Program-made: the position numbers and the translations under genes
In this document: positions 59,193 through 64,000 of the stretch, piece by piece
Layout of the letters: every line of letters starts with the position of its first letter
How positions within the stretch are numbered: position 1 is the stretch's first letter
Notes under the pieces: model-generated
What the model was told of the DNA's origin: nothing
What the model saw: only the letters and a program-made list of their open reading frames with translations
Databases searched by the model: none
Source of the DNA: Astropecten irregularis
Taxonomy: Eukaryota; Echinodermata; Asteroidea; Paxillosida; Astropectinidae
Length of the DNA stretch: 64,000 nucleotides
Direction: 5' to 3'
Assembly (NCBI GenBank): GCA_963971285.1
Contig: OZ020260.1
Span: 10,698,798 to 10,762,797 of the forward strand

Positions 59193-59654
59193 CTATGGGT
59201 TAAATACGCAGTGGTGATGGACAGATGGAATGGTTATGGTGAGAGCATGGATCAGATGTTATTTGTTCAGGTTTAACAAGGTTCAAAGCCAGTACACAAG
59301 CGTGATTGGTTAAAGATTAGTAGGTTCAACAGGGGGGAAAAGAAAAGAAAGAAACTGACATTACTACAAAATGGTCAATGAAAATTACGTTCGTCTTTGT
59401 GAGAAAAAAAAAGCAAAAGTTTTTATGAATCAGAGTGGCTGAGGTGTAAAATAGTTAATATGGATTAGTACACATCTGAAAACATCAGTGCATGACGTTC
59501 AATTCAATTGATCAGAACAGACAAGGCATCGGGGAGGTCAAGAGACGTCAGGTAGCTGCAGACATACCATCTTCCCATTCCAATGGCCACCCCTTTGTCT
59601 GAGGGTCTCAGACCCATAGGAAACCATGAAAATGAAAAGTATGTCTGTCTGCTA

Positions 59655-60075
59655 CATAGAGCTATATTAAAATTACTAGAGCGCTAGCACCGCGTTCTCC
59701 GTGTGTAGACGCTTTGAAGCCGTCCTGGGCGCAGTCATTTGAAATTGTGTGTGCGTGTCTGTGGAACAATAAACTTTGCCTGGAATGCCTTTTGAAGAGT
59801 GAACTCAATATGCAATGCACAAGTACCAAAGAACAGTACCGCGTCTTGATAATGCATGCAATCATTGCATGGCTGAAGTGCAGTGCGCAAAATGAAACAC
59901 GCATTTACTGAAGGTGCATCAGATTCTGGGCGTATTGAGCTTCGATAACGCACTTTATAGAACACAAACGCTGATATGCAAATAGATGTACAAAATGTTG
60001 TGTTTTGCATAGGTTTGTGCACAAACATGGATGCGCCTAGCAGGCATCACTCTGTAATTTTAATATAGCTCTATG
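59655..60075. mobile_element. CATAGAGC inverted-end element, copy 2, with 8-bp target duplication
   Basis: 421 bp. The ends CATAGAGCTATATTAAAATT are inverted, and the flanking GTCTGCTA is present on both sides exactly (59647-59654 and 60076-60083). An 8-bp duplication suggests mobilisation by an hAT-type (or another 8-bp) transposase. No coding capacity seen. Confidence 0.88.
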
Positions 60076-60295
60076 GTCTGCTACAATCGGTCTCAGAAAA
60101 TATCAAATCTCCGCTTCTTTTTACGAGAAATATTAGTTATGGAAGGAGAGGAAAGCAAACAAGTTAGGATCAATCGAAAAAATAAATAATATTTTTACAT
60201 TTCATCGTTAAGGTTGGACACAAAGATACCTTAAATATTGATAAATGTTTGGGATAGCAAGAAAATTTGACTGCACACTGTGAAAAAAGGGAATA

Positions 60296-60710
60296 GTGTA
60301 CTTTCGCATTTTTGTGGCTGCCATGACATATGACATAATGGCGAATCACAACCACTAACTGCATACTGTTATTGCGCTTTTCGCGGCAGTTGAACGCTGT
60401 TTTAATAACTCTTTTTGCACATTTCACTTGATTTCTAATTATCATAATTTGTGATGTACGATGTATCGTTATACGTCATTATAATGCATGTGCAAACATC
60501 GCATAACAAACCTGCGCAGAAATTTGTGATGTACGATGTATCAAACATCACGGATATGTGGGAAGATATTTCTGATGTTCGATTTTTCTCCTGCGCCACC
60601 ATTCTTTGCCGTATTGCGCATGATATTCATAGTTAAGTTCACACTGTGAATAATGTAATGCGCGCCCAAAGTGTCATGTGTCATGGCGACCACTACATCT
60701 CGCACTATTC
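60296..60710. mobile_element. TCGCATTTTTGTGGC fold-back element, copy 2
   Basis: GTACTTTCGCATTTTTGTGG at the left and ATCTCGCACTATT at the right. The interior GTACGATGTATCGTTATACG is shared with copy 1. Confidence 0.78.
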
Positions 60711-61306
60711 AGTCCCGTTGATTCCCAAACGGGATCTATTACGCATACCTCCCTACGGTCCAATATCTTTGCTTAGGGTGCCAGTCCGAATCCATACGGA
60801 CAATAATATACACAAAATAAGATGCCACATATGGATATACAGAAACTAACCATAGGCCCGGCAGGTTAGCTTAACCAGATGAATATTGACATGGGCATCT
60901 ACAGCTCCCAAGTTCAAGTCACAGCTTAGTCAAATTTTTCTTGCTAACCATCAAATCATATCTTATTGCGACCACTTCCAGTTCATTACAATAATTGTTT
61001 TCCCTTAATACTTAGTTCACATGTTAATGCTTCCCACAGACTAGAAGCTATCTATCCTAAATTAAATAAATCTCTAAAATTAGTGAAATCTCCAAAATCC
61101 GTTTTGTTTCAGATTAAAAACAATTCTTGAGGGATGAATGGTCAGGGTTTTGTCAAAGTTGGGATGGATATCAAGATAGTTACACCTGATGAGAATGCAC
61201 ATTCTGCCTGAGACATTATAATAATGGCGTGGGGGGAGAGGGCGGAATAATGAGGTGCTTATGTTGAAGCTGTGTCAGGTACATAGTCATATCTACGCCA
61301 ATTTAA

Positions 61307-61636
61307 AGGTTGTATCATACTTTGGTAAGAAACCAAAACAAAAATGTTCACAGATTTACGTATAACTTACAGGGTATGAAGATGGATGGTGGTGGTAGAA
61401 ACATGCTGTTAAAATGTTTCCACCTGAAATGGCGTATTTATCAAGTAAAACAATGACCGAAAATCTTTTTGATCTTTTAAAAGAAATACCGTGGCTGTTT
61501 TGCACTGTTTTCTCAAAAAGTGGACACCGCATATTGGGACTGAAATTTTCACAGATGACTGTTATCTGTATCTTCCTTGATATTTTTGCCCATGAATCTG
61601 TATTTCTTTGACAAAAACCAAAGTATGATATTACCT
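61307..61636. mobile_element. TTAA-type MITE, copy 7
   Basis: TTAA on both sides. Ends AGGTTGTATCATACTTTGG and AAGTATGATATTACCT. The core lacks part of the GATCTTTTAAAAGATC palindrome. Confidence 0.88.
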
Positions 61637-61639
61637 TTA

Positions 61640-64000
61640 AAAACAAAATATGGTAGTCCTCAAAGATAATATCAATTCCAACCTATCTATCACAAAACCA
61701 AAATTGAAACCATACTTTCTCCTTCAATAACAAATAAATAAACAAATAAACAAATAAATAAACAACGATTTAAAGAAATCATATAAGGTTGGATTGATCA
61801 GATTTGGTTCACAACTAGAGGATTTGGACGGGTATGAAACTGAAGTACCAAACATTTCTTGGGCACTAAAGGCAAAATTGACTAATGGCTATTAACAAAT
61901 CGTGTTGGAGTGTGCAATGCTTTCAACACTGAGGGAAAACAAAAATTAAATTAATCTATTTGCGTGATGTTTGTACAGTTGGAGGGGGGTCACTACATGC
62001 AGTATTTAAGGGAATATAATCAGATTAATATCCAAATGAGAACTGAACACAGTCTTATTATGACTAGAGGATTAAATTATAGTAAGGTTGGATTAACAAA
62101 GAAAAAGGAGTCACCCAAATGGATTTACAGAGGAATAGGTTAATATCGTGTTATTACAACTTGGAATATTAAAATTACAACTAGAAAAGAAAATATTTGG
62201 TTAGATCTTGGCGGAAATTCTAGATCAACGACTAGAGTATTGACAATATAATAAAAAAAAATGTAAAAAAAATAAATAAAACCCATTTATGAAAATAAAT
62301 AAAAAAAGAACAAAAAGATAGACAATCATTATGAATATAACAAAAAATCTAAATCGAAACAAACATACAAGAAAAAAATATCTTAAAATTGAAGGTTTTT
62401 TTAATCAATGAAATGATCAATTAAGTTGAGATTTTGATGATTTTAATCAGATCATTGGCAACCATTTTATTAGTGGAAAAGATCAATTAAATATCAATGA
62501 TGATAATTATTTTAGTAAGATTAGTAAATAAAATGTGTACAACACATGACAAGCATGACGTGTTTGTAAATATCAAAAAACAAAAAAACTCAGGTTAGTC
62601 TGATCCACTTCTTATTTGAAAAGGAAAATAATAAAAAGATATTTCGTGAAAAATAATTCATTCTGAAAAGCAGATAAAACCGTCTGGAGATTGGTAACCA
62701 TGATCCAGGGGATGGGGACAGACAATTTGTCTGGACCGGTGAGAGAATGAGTGATGAAGAATATTCCTGCTAACAGGTGCCAAGTCTGAAGCCATAAACC
62801 TATTACTCCCAAAGATTGTAGACGTTGGCACCGACTGTTCAAATCTGACCTTTTCAAAACATTCGGTCACGTGATTTCTCGCATGCAGCCCATGAGCCAA
62901 TTATTCTGTATTTATCGTCAGTTACTCAGCAGACTTGTGTTTTCTGCCGCATGAGAAGCGTGAATCCTTCCACTACTTAGCTCCGGATAAAAAATAAAAC
63001 CTAATTTTATCCCATGAGCTGCAGTCATGTGTGTGTCTATAGGTTGGAACTCTATTCACTCAGTGATAATGTCAAGTGGTTGTTTTTTTGTATTCTGGGA
63101 CCAGTCTGAGCGCGGAGGATAAATAATGCATCACTTTACAGCAAATTGAGGGTAATTTGGCAGCCATGGTAGAATTATTTCTTTCTTTGCTTTCCCCATC
63201 CTTCCCTACACGATAAGCTCCGTTCAAGTATCATCCTTCTAAAATCCAAGCCCCTGCATGACAGATGTCCCCATGCCTCCAACAATGAAATGCAATAATA
63301 AATTCCAAATGACATGCTGCCATGACGACACAGTAGTTTCCATGGTAATGACGCACTACTAATATTCAATGCACAAATTCATTATTAGGGCAGGCTACTT
63401 ATGAATGCTCAGTTTGCATAAAGGTACGTACATCACATTCATGGTCAACGATGTGTATAGAGTCTGCTGATATTAGGGTAAATTCTTAGATATGATGTAG
63501 ATGCGCAGTGCCCAGTGCACGGCACGACTGGACACGTTTTGGCTAAAAACGACAAGGGCAACTTAAGCATGAAACATGATTAAAGCAAAGCAGGCATGAT
63601 AATGTCCATACATCGTAACGCAATGGGAACGGTTACCACAGAAACCAACAGTTCTTATCGTTTTTTTCTTTTGAGGCGGGGAAAACCGAATTTAGACACA
63701 CGCTGATGAAAACCGACTGGATAATCTTGTTGAATCTTGCTCGTATTGAAAAAAAAGATACATTTATGCAAACCAGCTTGCCACATACGACAGACACCGC
63801 ACTTTGCATCTGCTGAGAGACCGGTTGCTATGGCAACAGCAGGAAAGGGGGGGGGGGGAATGTTAGTCTATGCCCTCATGTACATATGCAGCCGGGGAGT
63901 ATATTTCAATGGTGCGATGTGGGTCACGCTCCATGCCAGGGGGGGTTAGTTGGAGGGGGGAGTTGGTGTATCGTTGGCTAAGGGGGAAAGAAAGGGAGAG
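61640..64000. other. Upstream (5') intron of Cav2, right end of window
   Basis: Very A-rich from 61660 to 62600, including an AAATAAAC microsatellite (61733-61764), then unique sequence. No I-II linker exon was recognised, so the intron before exon 1 of the window is at least 4.8 kb. Confidence 0.5.

Overview
This window is intronic and exonic sequence from an animal genome. Almost all of it lies inside one large gene on the minus strand: the alpha-1 (pore-forming) subunit of a voltage-gated calcium channel of the Cav2 (N/P/Q-type, presynaptic) class. Exons read from about 59.2 kb down to 2.6 kb. They cover the end of the I-II linker, all of domains II, III and IV, the EF-hand and the IQ region. 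Domain I and the amino terminus lie beyond the right edge. The far carboxyl tail lies beyond the left edge. All splice sites I could place follow GT-AG and the codon phases join across every exon. The class call rests on Cav2-like strings: [10 protein letters not shown] after IIS6, the [10 protein letters not shown] segment before the EF-hand, and [12 protein letters not shown] in the pre-IQ region. The domain II, III and IV pore loops each carry the selectivity glutamate (TGEDW, TGEGW, TGESW).

The most interesting observation is that three exons are present as tandem, diverged pairs with the same phase and nearly the same length. They are IIS4-S5/IIS5 (132 and 132 nt), the IVS1-S2 loop plus IVS2 (111 and 111 nt), and the IVS5-to-pore turret (95 and 92 nt). 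They look like three sets of mutually exclusive exons, giving up to eight channel forms. In each pair the intron just upstream of the downstream (b) copy is strongly pyrimidine-rich in the RNA. A possible 3-nt microexon lies in the IVS3-S4 intron, where vertebrate Cav2 genes have a 6-nt microexon.

The introns hold a dense collection of small mobile elements. These include at least a dozen fold-back (MITE-like) families, several with visible target duplications (TTAA, TA, 8 bp) and several nested in one another. There are also tRNA-derived SINEs, two LINE 3' fragments and a Penelope-like GIY-YIG fragment. Tandem arrays have units of 19, 22, about 40, 85, 98 and 147-174 bp. Two of the arrays carry copies of the edge of the exon they adjoin. 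A cluster of nuclear-receptor half-sites, including a perfect DR5, lies in the 9.75-kb intron of the II-III loop region.

Organism: a non-vertebrate deuterostome, probably an echinoderm or other ambulacrarian. This is judged from Cav2 sequence similarity, intron sizes and the style of the repeats. I cannot name the species. No second gene, functional tRNA, rRNA or CRISPR array was found.
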